Source: Erythroxylum novogranatense
Lineage: Eukaryota > Streptophyta > Magnoliopsida > Malpighiales > Erythroxylaceae
NCBI GenBank assembly: GCA_029891385.1
Contig: CM057235.1
Span: forward strand, 23,615,120 to 23,679,119
Direction: 5' to 3'
Length of the DNA: 64,000 nt
Positions 34,886-47,772 of this stretch are shown here, piece after piece. The first letter of the stretch is position 1; each line of letters starts with the position of its first letter. The position numbers and the translations under genes were made by a program. A model generated the notes under the pieces. It saw only the letters and a list, made by a program, of their open reading frames with translations, had not been told where the DNA came from and searched no databases.

Positions 34886-37834
34886 GAAAGGAGGATCGGT
34901 AATTTTTGGAGACAACCAGTAGGGAAAGATAATTGGAATTGGTAAAATCAGTAAAGATTCCTTTGCATGCATTGATAATGTGCTGCTAGTTGATGGTTTA
35001 AAACACAATTTGATTAGTGTTAGTCAATTATGTGATTCTGGTTTTGAAGTGTCTTTCAATCAAAATTTTTGTGAAGTCAAAAACAAGGATGGGTCCATAT
35101 TCTTTTCTGCCAAAAGACAAAACAACCTTTACAAAATCAATTTAGAAGATTTTCAAAATTAAAATGTTTCCTGTTTTATATCAACTGATCAAGAAAATTT
35201 GATTTGGCATAAAAAGCTAGGTCATATCATTTTAAAACATATTTCTAAGTTGATTTAACATGATTTGGTAAGAGGTTTACCAAAAATAAGTTTTAACAAG
35301 GATTTTTTTGTCAAAGTTGTCAAAAAGGAAAACAAGTTAAAACAGCGTTTTCTTCTAAAAATCTTGTAACTTCTTCTAGACCTCTAGAGTTGTTACCTAT
35401 GGATTTATTTGGTCCAACTAGGACATTAAGTCTTGGCAGAAAGACGTATGGTCTTGTTATTATTGATAATTTCACTAGATTTTGTTGGATATTGTTTTTA
35501 TCACATAAAGATGAGTCCTTTAAGTGTTTTAAAGTATTGTCCAAAAAGTTACAAAACAAAAAAGGAATGCCTATAGCTAGTATTAGAAGTGATCATAGTG
35601 GTGAATTTGAGAATGAGTAGTTCAGAATGTTTTGTGAAGAGAATAAAATTTTCCAAAATTTCTTTGCCCCTAGAACCCCACAACAAAATGGAGTTGTTGA
35701 AAGGAAGAATAGGACGATTAAGGAAATGGCAAGGACTATGCTGTGTGAGATGGATCTTCCTAAGTACTTCTGGACAGAAGCTGTGAATACAGCATGTTAT
35801 ATTCAAAATAGAATACTTCTGCGACCCTTGTTGAAGAAAACCTAATACATCCTACTACCATTCATTTGGTTCCAAGTGCTCTATATTGAATACAAAAGAA
35901 AGTTTGGATAAATTCGATTCTAAGAGTTATTCTGGAATTTTTCTAGGCTATTCTCTATCATCGAAAGCTTATAGGGTTTACAACCTTACCTTTAAGACTG
36001 TTAAGGAAATTATTCATGTCAAGTTTGATGATAGTTCTCAACCAATTAAGAGAGATGATACTGATAATGGAACCCTATCAATACCTTTGGTTGATAGTGA
36101 AGAAGTATCACCATCAGAAACTTCCTTAGACAAAGTTTAAGATATTCCTGAGACTCTTGATTTAAAAAGAGATTGGAAATATAAGAGTTCTCATCCAGAA
36201 GAGTTGATTATAGGAGAGACCTCAGAAGGTGTGTGAACTAGGTTCAAATTCATAAGAGAAGCAAATATAGCATTTATTTATGAGATTGAGCCTAAGAAAA
36301 TTGATGAAGCTCTTTAAGATGAGGCTTGGATTTTAGCTATGCAAGAGGAGCTGAACCAGTTTACTAGGAATAAAGTTTGGTCCTTAGTTCCCAGACCACC
36401 GAAAAAGTTCATCATAGGACCTAGATGGGTTTTTAAGAATAAGCTAGACGAATCAAGAAAAGTGAGTCGTAACAAAGTGAGATTAGTAGAACAAGGCTAT
36501 AATCAGTAGGAAGGAATAGACTACAATGAGACTTATGCTCCTGTAGCAAGACTAGAAGCTATTAGGATTTTGCTTGCATATATTGTCTATCACGATATAA
36601 AGTTATTTCAAATGGATGTGAAAAGTGCATTTTTAAATGGCTTTATAGATGAAGAGGTTTATGTGAAGCAACCTCCAAGTTTCGAGGATGTCAAAAAATC
36701 GGATCATGTCTATAGACTTCATAAGGCTTTGTATGGTTTGAAACAAGCTCCTCGCGCTTGGTATGATCGTCTGAGTTCTTTCCTTATTGAAAATAAGTTC
36801 ACTAGAGGTCAGTGGATAAAACTTTATTTAGAAAGTGCATTAAAAATGAATTTATTATAGTTCAAATTTATGTTGATGATATTATCTTTGGTGCAATCTC
36901 TGAAATGTTATGTACCAATTTTGAAAATTTGATGAAAAATGAGTTTGAGATGAGCATGATGAGTGAGTTAAAATTCTTTCTTGGGTTGCAAGTTAAGCAA
37001 ACCAAAGAAAAGATTTTTATTCATCAACAAAAGTATGTTAAGGAGCTGTTGACTAAATATGATATGGAAAAAGTAAAACCAATGTCAACTCCGATGCATG
37101 CTTCAAACCATTTGTCCAAGGATGAAATTGGCAAGAAGGTTTATCAAACCATGTATAGAGGGATTATTGGTTCCTTACTTTACCTTACAGCAAGCAGACC
37201 TGACATTCTGTTTAGTGTTTGTTTGTGTACAAGATTTCAGGCAGATCTTAGAGAATCTCATTACATTGTTGTTAAAAGAATCTTGAGATATCTATCAGGT
37301 ACTACTGATATTTGCTTAATGTATGAGAAAGGTAAAGATTTCAGGTTAATTGGCTACTATGATGCGGATTATTCCAAAGATAGGATTGATAGAAAAAGTA
37401 CGAGTGGAGAATGTCGCTTCCTTGGTCACAACCTAGTTTCATGGTTAAGTAAGAGACAAAGCTCAATTGCGCTATCAACTACAGAAGCTGAGTATATTTT
37501 AGCTGCAAGTTGTTGTTCACAAACGTTATGGATTAAGTACCAACTAGAAGACTACTCAGTACAAGAAGAAGAAATTCCAATCTACTGTGACAACATAAGT
37601 GCCATCAACCTATCGAAGAACCCTATGCAACACTCGAAAGTTAAACATATCAAAGTCATATACCATTTTCTACGAGACTACGTTCAGAGGAAGATCGTGA
37701 GTCTTCAGTTTGTTAAGACGAACCATCAGTGGGCAGACATTTTCACTAAGCCATTAAGTGAAGAAAGATTCCAAGGAATCAGACGAAACCTTAACATGGT
37801 GATGTTAAGTAATCAACCGTCTAACACGTCATGA
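34770..37834 (+). pseudogene. SIRE pol, copy 2: protease, integrase, RT, RNase H
   Basis: The protease motif WYLDNGWSQHMT lies in the +1 frame at about 34815-34850; the Ser after Asp is Asn here. Integrase pieces follow: LPMDLFGPTRTLSLG, RSDHSGEFEN and QQNGVVERKNRTIKEMA, so the catalytic residues are present, but stops and a deletion near 35840 interrupt it. RT has FQMDVKSAFLNGFIDEEVYV and YVDDIIFGA, with a frameshift near 36805 between them. RNase H (ALSTTEAEYI, YCDNISAINLSKNP, HQWADIFTKPL) is open to the stop at 37834. Order and motifs match copy 1. Confidence 0.92.
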
Positions 37835-38131
37835 ACCAAATCAAAAAGGTGAAAAGAGTTAACGGTAATTGTAACAGTGAGTTACAGCTGGTAACATCCG
37901 TCAGAAGAAAGTTTTGGAGGGAAAGGTTCTCATAGCCTTGAGAATGTTACCTATTCTAGAACACTCTTGATAAACCCTGACATCGACCTTTGAAGAACTC
38001 TCAACAAAAGCTCTTCATTACTCTGTTTGGATTTCAAACCTTCCTTGCTCACACACTCAACCTCAGAAACTGACTTCACTACTTTGAAAAATACCTCTGT
38101 GCATTCAGTTCGTTGTTAAATATAGAAACAA

Positions 38132-40379
38132 ATGGAACTAGCTAAGTCAAGTGAAAGACTTGTTGATTTTGAGTCCTTGAAGTAGGACAAGATGGATATT
38201 GAACCGGAGATTGTGGCAGCCGGGTGGAGGAATTTCTTTCGAGTTCGAGAGATAGTCTACATAAATGAAGTGTATGACTTCTAGAAAAATGTGGAAGTGG
38301 TAGACGATACTCTTGTATCTATAGTGGATAGGTTGTCGATTATAGTGACAATGAAGACAATCAAGAAGGTCATTGAGTGTCCATGTGATGGAGAGAAGCT
38401 CACAAATAAAGTTGGATAGATGATGCAAGCTAGCATGAAGGAGAGTCAGATCAATCGGCAGTTATATGGAAGCAATGATCCAAAGGAGAAGAAGGTGTCA
38501 AGTCTTGTTCCAAAGGTTAGGGTACTACACTCACTTCTTTTCCATTGTGTACTACCGAGAACAAGATCAAGGCATTTGGTAACAACACTAGATGAACAAT
38601 ACTTATTTCATCTACTTAATCGTCGGCCAATAAATCTGTCATTCCTTATTTTCCATTATATGGAAAAGACTAAGAAAGACTCAATCGCTTTACCATATGG
38701 AATGATGCTGACGAGAATATTCAAAGATTCTGGAGTCCTTCTGAAGAGAGGAAACAGGATGAAGCTGAATATCAAAAGCGTCATCAATTCTGCAACAATT
38801 AGCAGAATGGGCTTGAAGAATCTACAAAAAGTAGAAGCAGATTCTAAGACGAAAGTAAGGATTGAGGGGGAGCGTACAATTGTTAAGGTAAGAGAATCTC
38901 CCTCAAGGAAATCAAAATCTCAATCCATGGAGAGAATGCCTAAAGAAGGAGAAAAGAAATCATCAGGTAAATCAATGAAGGAAAAGGTGATTTCTCATAA
39001 AGAAGGAAGCCAGGTGCAATCTCAAGAGAAAGTGACCTTGAAAAGAAAAGGGAAAATACTTCTTTCGGAGAAACCGAAGCAAACGAAAAGGTCGCCTAGA
39101 GTTCGAATCCTGCGTCAACAAGAAAAAAAGAAAGGGATAGAGTTGACTCATTGAGGAGACTCTGAGCAGAAAACACCTCAGGCAACAAGGTCCTTAGTTT
39201 CAATTTTGAAAGAAGATTCAACAAAATTAGCCAAGGAGACTGAGATTAAGAAAAAATTGGAGTTTGAGAAAGAAAAATTCCAATCTCAGCAGACTTCTAG
39301 ATTGATAACAGAGGATAAAAAGAAGAAAATCAGTGAGAAGAGGAGCACTCCTACTACTGTTCAGAAGAAGAAGAAGCTAGTTGAACGCAGTCCAGTACAG
39401 GTCAATACCTCTCAACTGTTAAGAAAAGAGGATTTGAGAGTCAAGATTATTGAAGAAAGTCAACCTGCCAGTAGGAGCAACTCTATAATCATCAGAGAAA
39501 CCCCAAAAAGGTCAGTAAAGGCACAATTACAACCAATTTTGATAAATAGTAGTATAATGCATCTGTTGAGTGACGAAGAGAAAAGTATGTATGGTGTTCT
39601 TAGGGATGAAGGAACCAGACCATACCCCATACAGATGACAAGACAGAAGTACACTATTTTACCAATCACAAAGAGAACTGTGATTAAGGTTGTGCCTGGC
39701 ATACAACCAAGACCTTACATTGTTCGCAATGAGAAAAAAAGGGAAGAAGAAACTGTATCCTGATGGAATAATAAGTGATCTGACAGAAGAACAGATCGAA
39801 GCTGAAGTAAGAAACATTGATGAAGCTTGCTATGCAGTCCAGCAGAAAGGAACATATGTTTCCCACTACATTTCGAAAGCATCAGGAAGCAATCGTGGTC
39901 AAAAAACCGTTGAAGACTCTTCTCAAGTAGATGGAAAACTTACAGAAGGGCAATATAGATCCATTAGGATTGGAGACCAAAGCTACTCAATAGAGTTTCT
40001 TGTGCATCACATTATGCATATTAGACCCTTGACAACTACGTCTTCAATTGGAGATGTTCTACACCTTTTTGGAAGACAAGTTTCACGACTAACCAGTCCT
40101 GATGATCTTGATCTCCAGGAACCGAACTTATCTGTTCAACCTCCTACCCTTACAATAACTGAATCAAGTGTCATATCTTCATATGCATATACTACGACCG
40201 TTAGTCTTGAAGTAGTACAACAGAAGCATGATGAAGACATTGAAGAGAAAGTTCATAATCTATATGCTTCTGTGGGTGACTTGCATAAAGAAGTAACGTA
40301 TATTCGAAAAGATCTCAAATCACTCCGCACTGAAATGAGAGAAATGTTTTTTAAAGATATAAAGCTTCTGCGATTATGA
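38132..40379 (+). pseudogene. SIRE env-like third ORF, copy 2
   Basis: It starts at an ATG aligned with copy 1 (MELAKSSERLVDFESLK), 298 bp after pol. Stops occur at about 38183, 38282, 38417 and 39152. A one-base slip in an A-run near 39735 moves the frame for the last 215 codons. The conserved N-terminal part (SSLVPKVRVLHSLLFHCVLP, LPYGMMLTRIFKDSGVLL) resembles the putative plant transposon protein domain. A long Lys/Glu/Ser-rich middle and a final coiled coil (VHNLYASVGDLHKEVTYIRK) follow. The role is unproven; the name env-like follows SIRE usage. Confidence 0.75.
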
Positions 40380-40562
40380 TCTTTTTGATCAATAACAAAT
40401 AGGGGGAGAAAGGAGATAGGAAAAAGAAATGAAAAAGATAGGGGGAGAACAAGAAGAGAAGAAAAGAGAAGAAGAAGAAGATTTTTGCTATTGGATATAC
40501 TCTTTCATAAATTGTTTTTGCTACAATTTTTTTTCCTCATTTTATGATTATTTGTTATCATC

Positions 40563-40576
40563 AAAAAGGGGGAAAT
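40563..40576 (+). other. Polypurine tract of SIRE copy 2
   Basis: AAAAAGGGGGAAAT directly precedes the TGTTAAGTC start of the 3' LTR. Confidence 0.88.
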
Positions 40577-41474
40577 TGTTAAGTCAAAATGACTTTACGA
40601 TTAATAATTTTGATGAAAACCAAATAATAAAGCAGAAGACAGAAATAAGACGAAAGAAGAAATGAGACGCAAGACGGAAATGAGACGCAAAGCAGATATA
40701 AATATGAGATGCAAGAAATGAGACGCAAGCAGAAGACAGAAATAAGACGCAAGAAATGAGATGCAAAAAATGAGACACAAGAAAAATGAGATGCAAATAG
40801 AAAAATGAGACGCAAGAAGAAAACAAAATGAGGCAAAACGGAGTCGAAAAAGAGACAAAAGAATTGAAGACGAAGACCCGATACCACGTCGGATGATCAA
40901 TCAATTTGAATTAGTTACAGAACTCAATAACCGTTTCTTTAAAGATCAAGAAATAAGAAGAAAGAAGTAGTTATTAAGAAGCGGTTGAAGACGAAGACTA
41001 TAAATACAAGTTGGATTCGAAGACTGCAAGAGTTAGTGATTTTGTCAGTGATTTTCAAAAAGGCTAGAAATTTTATTGTGTTAAACTTAGAGCTACTATT
41101 GTCTGCAACAAAGCTCGAAACATCTTTCAGTAGAAGGAAGAAAGATGATAGCTCGAAGAGGCTAAGTCTGAAAAGAATACTTGTTGTAAGAGACCTGAAA
41201 AGGCTCGGTGAAATGAATACTTGTGTCTTTGAGAAGTATAGTGAAATCTCGTAAAAGATTCTGAAGACTGGGCGTAGCTCATAGTTTGGAGTGAACCAGT
41301 ATAAAATAACTATGTCGATTTTCATCTCTCAACTCTCAACCTTTAATTTCTATTGTTGATTGCAATACTTCATAATATTATTTTTCAATTGTTTGAGAAA
41401 GCAAGTTTTGTTTTTGAAAAGAAGTTTGTTTAAAAGGAGATTGCATTAAAAAAAAAAAAAAAAAAGATACACAA
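40577..41474 (+). repeat. 3' LTR of SIRE copy 2, truncated
   Basis: It aligns with the 5' LTR from TGTTAAGTC through GATACACAA, with similar GAGACGCAAGA repeats in U3 and a TATA box at about 40998. An A-run of about 18 (41446-41465) replaces the shorter run of the 5' LTR. The match stops at 41474, leaving out the last part of U5. Confidence 0.88.
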
Positions 41475-42740
41475 GCACTAATAAAGAACGAGTATGCAGA
41501 ATTGCAAGCAGCGTGGACGAATGTAAAGGCATGAGATGTGTAATTCGGTGCGCAACGATTTGTTGATGACAAATAAAGTTCCTGAATCACAAAGCACTAA
41601 TATTTCCAAAACCTTGAATTGCAGTGTCATCCTTTTAAGGAATGAGGTTCAGAACCAATACTTAACTGCCTCTCTATTTTTCAATGTTAAGCCTTTAGTA
41701 GTTGAAATCCACATGAAATGATAACAAGAGGAGTTCTTGGTGACCCGTACATAATGAAGCTAAGCATCAGAGAAATCAAAAGTTTGTTGACTGGTTCTAT
41801 ATGATGTTCTTATGTATACTTGGAATTTCTTGCTTGTGATTGTGTAACCAAACACAATATGTACAATAGAGTTGACACCAACAAGAAATTAGTAAGAAGC
41901 GTGTAGAACCATATATATTTCCATGGTTTTTCTATTTCGGGGGCTGAAGTTCCAGAATGTCTTACGTGAATTTAATCAAATTTCATAACACCAGACTTCC
42001 AGAATGTCTGCCGTCATAGTTTACCAGAATTACTCTAAACCCTTTTTTAGCATTAATTATAGTTTGAAGGTATCAAATGCTGGATCCAAATGAACAGTTA
42101 AGAAATGATTTGGGTAAGGAACGACTATCTAATTGATCATCTTCCAGGTGTGAAAGCAAAGTCAAGATTAGCTAGCTCAAAGTAAGTGGGGGTTACGTTA
42201 TGTATAAATATATAAAGTCGTCAATTTGGCTCTTGGATGTTGTGTTTTTTGACTTGTACCTCAACAAGTGAAGGTCTAAAATGACTGCCCTTGAATTATT
42301 TTATGAATCGGATTGGAATCTGGAATGGTGTATTGTCCCGTACCCGTTGGAAGTTGGTTGACGAAACATGGGCCGTATGGTAAAATTCAAACGCCTATTA
42401 ATTAAGGATGAAAATTGCTAAATTAAGGAAGAAACAAAAACAAGACTGCAATGCAAAATTTATCGCCCAAATTAATGTTTGTGGATGTGGACCTTTACCA
42501 ACTGGCGACCAAGCATTACCGAGTGAGTTGGGTTCAGAAAATCAAGTGCTGTACGGAATCTCCTCATTTTGCTGAGGGCAGAGGCTACGTTAGCACTTAG
42601 CATGCTAAAATTAAAACTTTCTTTAGATTTAAGAATTATTAAATTAAATGCTCTATAATATTTATGATTAATTTTAAGTAGCATGTTAAGAATTTTTAAA
42701 GTAGGTAAATCACATATCTAACAACTATTAAACTTACACA
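41475..42740. other. Unassigned DNA
   Basis: I see no coding similarity or clear repeat structure. Base composition is less AT-rich than the next kilobases. It may be single-copy intergenic sequence. Confidence 0.35.
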
Positions 42741-43266
42741 CAATGATTTAAAAATCGGACTGAATCGATCAGTCGGACCGGAGAATCGGTAACTCAGAAC
42801 ATGAAACGATCCAATTTAGCCCGTATTTTTTTTGAGTGATTGGCCGTTTATTTTATGGTCAGACCGGTAAAAACTACTACACCAGTGAAAGAAAGGACCG
42901 ATCGGTCCATCTAAAATGTTTTGATTTTGATGATTTCAACTTGAATGAATATTATGATTAATGATCTTTTTTTTATCTTTTTTATGAAATATGATTAGCG
43001 AGCTTTGTTATATTATTTTGTGTTATGTTTGGTGAACTTAAAAAAAACTTGTATATTTTAAAATTTGAAGGATTAAGTTAAGTTTACAATTAATAAATAA
43101 ATAATTAAATAGTATATTTAAAAATTATCTTATACATATAATATATATAAACTAAAATTATATTATTATTTTTTTAATTTAATCACAGGATTGATCACAA
43201 TTGAATTCCGATTAAACTATTGATCCTTAAATCAGTTGTTTCTTCGATTCGATTTTTAAAACATTG
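42741..43266. mobile_element. MITE-like element with imperfect 24-bp terminal inverted repeats
   Basis: The left end CAATGATTTAAAAATCGG and the complement of the right end CAATGTTTTAAAAATCGA form an imperfect inverted repeat over about 24 bp; the interior is 526 bp with no ORF. GGACCGATCGGTCC and related CGG/CCG motifs near the left end recall a widespread plant MITE. The superfamily is not certain. Confidence 0.6.
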
Positions 43267-45355
43267 CTTTACACAAGATGACATCACTTGAAACAACTTT
43301 TATGTGCAATTTTTTAATATAAATTAATCGCATGAATTGTTTTGTTACGATTAATTGTAAAAACAACCTTTAAATTTCCCGTACTTGTAGGGCTTGCTGA
43401 TGGTTCCCGAGTACGGTCGGCTAGTTTGTTGCCCGAAGAAGGTGAAGGAGTGGTTGGTGGCGTAGGTGTTGTTGTTGGAGGTGTTGCTCCTAAGGAGACT
43501 GTAATAGCTAGCTTTTGTCCGGACTGGTAGTGATGGCTAATAGTGCAGATGAAGTAATGACCGCAGAAGGACGTAAGAGTGACGTTTGTTGGCGGTGGTG
43601 ATTACCTGCCTGATAGCGTTCGTTCTTTTTGGCCTTGAATATGTTAAGGTTAGTTTAAAGTTTAATTAAAATAGTGGGCCACATTTAATAAAAATTTAAA
43701 TATTTTTTATTTAATTAAAATATGGGTTGACACAGGTATTCACTCAAATTTAATAAAAATTATTTTATAAATATTAACTTGACATTTAATAGAATGTCTG
43801 TATTATTGGCCAAAGTGATAATGGAGAATTACATTAACTTTGTAAGAAGATGAATCTCTGAGAAGATATATAAATGATGTGCATGAATACGTTCATACTA
43901 GAATGTTAGTTGAATATGATTATCAGTAGCTAGCACAAAAATTATTTTAAAAATATGCCTAATACATTAGGCTAACAACTATTCAATAGAATAAATTAGG
44001 TAATACAAAGTCAAATAAACACACGAGTAGGTCTCCTATCCTATGATTTTATTTGTTTTGTCTTGTGAATTTTAAATCTTAAAATAAATCGCTTAAATTC
44101 CTCGTAAGTCGTGAGTAGCTATCACCCCAATTGTTACGGTTCTGGGGGGTCATGCTATTAGTAGCTATCACGGTCCCCAATTGTCACGGTTCTTATGAGC
44201 GGGGGCATGGCATTCCTTTGGTCACCGTATTATATTATAAAGGGATATTTATAAAATGAACTTAAATTATATTTCAAATTTTCAAAAGTAGTAATAAAAT
44301 ATTTTATTTTTAATTTTAACCTGATCTTAAAAATAATAATAAAATGTTTAAATTTTTTAAAAATTTTAGCCCGATCTTTAAAAATAACAATAAAAATTCA
44401 AACTTTCGATTTTTCAATTCTAACATAATGTTAGCATTTTCGTTAAATTTACTAACATGATTTGTCAAGTATTTCAAAACTTAATTATTAATATATATTT
44501 GTCAAAATTAATACAATAAATAAATATTAATTAAACGACGTCATTGTTTAAATATGATCTAAATTCAATTACGCAATCCTCGATGACCTTTTATTTAAAG
44601 CGTTGGAAAATAAACAGAAAATAAAAGTCAAGGAGATTCTCTTAATTATAATGTTACTTAGAAGTGAGAATTTTAATCTCATCTTATTTAATTTAAATTT
44701 TTATTAAAAGTTTGAATTAAATAATTTGTCGATAATTTTATTTTTTTAAGTAAATTTTAAAATAATATTATTTTGATTTTAAAATTTAAATTTTATAACT
44801 CAAGCCACCTTATTAAACCAAGGGATCGAATTGCTATTGATCCATCATAAATCCCAAAGTTGATACGAAGTCCCCCGTCAGTCTACCCGTAATTGTCAAA
44901 AAGATTGACAACTTCAAGCGATCTTGTTTTCAAACTATTTTTCGACACGCGTCGACTTAGCTTAGGGACTACGGCTAGTTCTTGACCGACATCGACTAGG
45001 AGTCTATTACGTACATCTGACTTGCCACCGCGAGATTTGGACTCAGAATCAAGGATGTGAATTCCAATATATTATTACCTTATTTACATAAATTAACATA
45101 GAGATTAGAATTTGAATTTGAATTCTTTACCTAATTATTAAAGTTTTAGCTATATAAGTACCTTTTATAAAATTCGTTTCTTAAGTGGGAAAGATTAGTT
45201 CCCTATTTGAATGATTTGATTATATTAAATTACAAAAGATTGATAAAAATTTTAGTTTTTCAAACGACAACTCTAAATATGTGAATGACAACAGATATTC
45301 AATTCCAATTACTCAAAGCAGATGGACCCCAGGCTCCAATTTACTTGTGTGATTA
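43267..45355. other. Unassigned AT-rich DNA
   Basis: No convincing gene. The short GTG/GGT-rich ORF at 43342-43530 lacks support. A 65-75 bp imperfect direct repeat lies at about 44113-44193. Several TTTTAAA-rich phrases (44290-44410) repeat irregularly. Confidence 0.35.
44113..44193. repeat. Short imperfect direct repeat
   Basis: GTAGCTATCAC followed by CCCCAATTGT and ACGGTTCT occurs twice in a row. Confidence 0.65.
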
Positions 45356-46338
45356 GGGTGTGGTTAGTTTGTATAGAAGAATGATAATAGGAATGGGTAT
45401 GAATATAATAAGGAATGAGAATGGATATTATCATTATAATTATGATGGTTGGTTAAGAGGAATGAATGATTATCATTATCATTGATAGTGGTTGGTTTGT
45501 AAAATACTAAGAAATAAAATTTTATTATAATTAATTATATTATATTATATTATATTTTAATTAATTAAGTAATTAATTATATTTTAATTAATTATATTGT
45601 AACTAATTAATAATATTTTAATTACAATATTGTAACCAATTAATTTATTTTAATTATTTATTTATTTATTTATTTTAATTAATTAATTAATTATAATTAA
45701 TTAATTAAAATAATTTAATAAATAAATAATAATAATAATTTAATTAATTATATTGTAATTAATTAATTACAATATTTTAATCAATGAATGAATTATATTT
45801 TAATTAATTATATTGTAGTTAAATTAATTATAATATTTTAATTAATTAATTAATTATATTTTAATAAATAAATAATAATATTTTAATTAATTATATTTTA
45901 ATTAATTAATTACAATATTTTAATTAATGAATGAATTATATTTTAATTAATTATATTGTAATTAAATCAATGACAATATTTTAATTAATTAATTAATTAT
46001 ATTTTAATAAATAATAATGATATTTTAATTAATTATGTTGTAATTAATTAATTACAATATTTTAATTAATGAATGAATTATATTTTAATTAATTATATTG
46101 TAATTAAATCAATTACAATATTTTAATTAATTAATAATTATATTTTAATTAGTTATATTTTAATTAATTATAACAACTATACCCTTATGTAACAATGATA
46201 CATATTCCTCTATATTGGGAGGGAATGAGGTATTACCCAAAAAGATAATGAAAATAATAATTCTATAATAATACCCAAAAGGATAATCTTTTATTACGTA
46301 CCTGTTCCCTTTTCTTCATACCTACTAAACAAGCACCC
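45356..46338. mobile_element. MITE-like element carrying an expanded AT satellite
   Basis: The left end GGGTGTGGTTAGTTTGTATA and the complement of the right end GGGTGCTTGTTTAGTAGGTA form imperfect inverted termini. TTA precedes the left end and TTTA follows the right, as expected for a PIF/Harbinger-type 3-bp target. Both arms contain GGAATG and GATAAT phrases in inverted order. An AT-only array fills the centre. The superfamily is inference. Confidence 0.55.
45530..46170. repeat. AT-rich higher-order tandem repeat (about 142 bp)
   Basis: The marker AATGAATGAATTATATTTTA occurs at 45783, 45926 and 46068, giving a period of 142-143 bp. Inside each unit TTAATTAA, ATATTTTAATTAATTA and ATTACAAT repeat at shorter spacing. 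Confidence 0.85.
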
Positions 46339-46926
46339 TTTAGTATTGAAATTGTGATTCCAATTTTTAAAAGTGTAACTTAAAAAGTGATGTGATTTTC
46401 TTAAACCTTTTAGTCTGAGAATTAGCCTTTATTGATTAAGAATTGTGTAAGATAAATAGAATCATTAGAGTTGACAACAATAACGATAATTACAAATGCA
46501 AATTAGAAAAAGTAAACTCAACCTTAATTTCATTTCCATTTTCGATAGGTAAACATTAAGAAATCTGACCACAAGCATCCATTTAGCGGAAGTTCTGAAG
46601 CAATGATTCAAACTCTGAAATCGCACAATGTGGGGGTCATGAGGTGGCGTAGGCCAATAAGGAATTTACTAGGATGGGATACCTTCAGTTAGTTTTTACT
46701 TTTGTTCTAGTTATAATTTATGTTTTGGACCTTTATTCACGAGTAAGAAAATATATTTTCTATTATTATAAAAGGATAATAAAAAATAGAGGACAATAAC
46801 TTTCTCAAATTTATAAAAATTCTAAAAGGTTTTCAAAATTGCTACAGAAAGTCAGGATCACTAAAACTTTATTTTTTATATAAGTCTAATAACATTAAAA
46901 GACTATTTTTATGCATTCACAAAATT
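46339..46926. other. Unassigned DNA
   Basis: I see no gene or repeat with a clear boundary. Confidence 0.35.
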
Positions 46927-47200
46927 CACTACGCAAAAAGTGCTTTAAGCAATCGATAAAAGCATTGGTATAAGTACAATGATCTTTGTCCTTTTATTAA
47001 GGCAACATAATTTATATCGTTACAAGAAATGACGCTGTAGTAAGTATAAGGCAACATAATTTTTGATTAGGCAAGAAAATAAAAGTGTTGCTTTAAGTTT
47101 TATCTAATTAGTTTCAAACTATAACAACTTTAAATAGATTTTGCAACAATAAATAAATAAGGCAAAAAGTGAATATTTTAGGTAACAATTTGTAATAATA
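46927..47200 (+). repeat. Possible CACTA-like terminus
   Basis: CACTACGCAAAAAGTGCTTT at 46927 matches common plant CACTA ends. GGCAACATAATTT occurs twice (about 47000 and 47052) as a subterminal-style repeat. No matching inverted right end was found, so this is a candidate only. Confidence 0.4.
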
Positions 47201-47608
47201 AAGGTAACAATTTATTCTTTCGTTATCAATAATATTTAATGTAAAAGAAAATTCTTGTCATTACGTAGACAACATCCATATATACATTAAAGCAATACAT
47301 ATATATTAATGTACGATTAATTACATACGCATTATTAAATATAAATGATCAAAAATTATTCAACATTTAACATATTCAAAATAAACGCAAATTAAATGTG
47401 TTTTTATTGTTATGAAGCACAAAATCGAATTCTATAATCCTCAACAATTGTAAGGAAAATTACATGTATTTTCACAATTCTTCGTCATTTGTAGAATTCA
47501 AAGTCAGTGTTAGGCTTCTTCATATTGGCTTTGCAACCTTTCTCAAAGTTCTTTGGAAGTATATTTGTTCTTTCATACTCTACGACCCAGTAAACGGTAG
47601 AAACCTAC

Positions 47609-47772
47609 ATATTATTTTATATGGAAGCACTCTTAAAAAAAACATGTTTATTACATTTAACACAAGTGTAAAAGAACATTACACTAAAGATGGAAACGTG
47701 CACATTATTTCATATAGAAGAACTCTTAAAATACATGTGTATTACATTTAACACAAGTGTAAAAGAACTTTT
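47609..47772. repeat. About 90-bp direct repeat
   Basis: CATTATTT(T/C)ATAT..GAAG.ACTCTTAAAA and the following TTACATTTAACACAAGTG occur twice, at about 47611 and 47701. The weak ORF 47464-47751 runs through the repeat. Confidence 0.75.

Larger units (their letters stand above)
32197..41474 (+). mobile_element. SIRE/Maximus-type Ty1/copia element, copy 2, right LTR truncated
   Basis: Plus-strand order: 5' LTR (32197-33113), primer site, gag, pol, env-like ORF, polypurine tract, 3' LTR from 40577. The last part of the 3' LTR (about 85 bp from TTCAACCCCCC to TGATTCACTTCA) is missing, so the right TSD is absent. It belongs to the same lineage as copy 1 but is clearly diverged and more decayed in gag. 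Confidence 0.92.

Noticed and set aside
43342..43530. Short GC-richer ORF that might be a small gene
   Set aside because: Gly/Val-rich low-complexity product, no family resemblance, no start or promoter signal.
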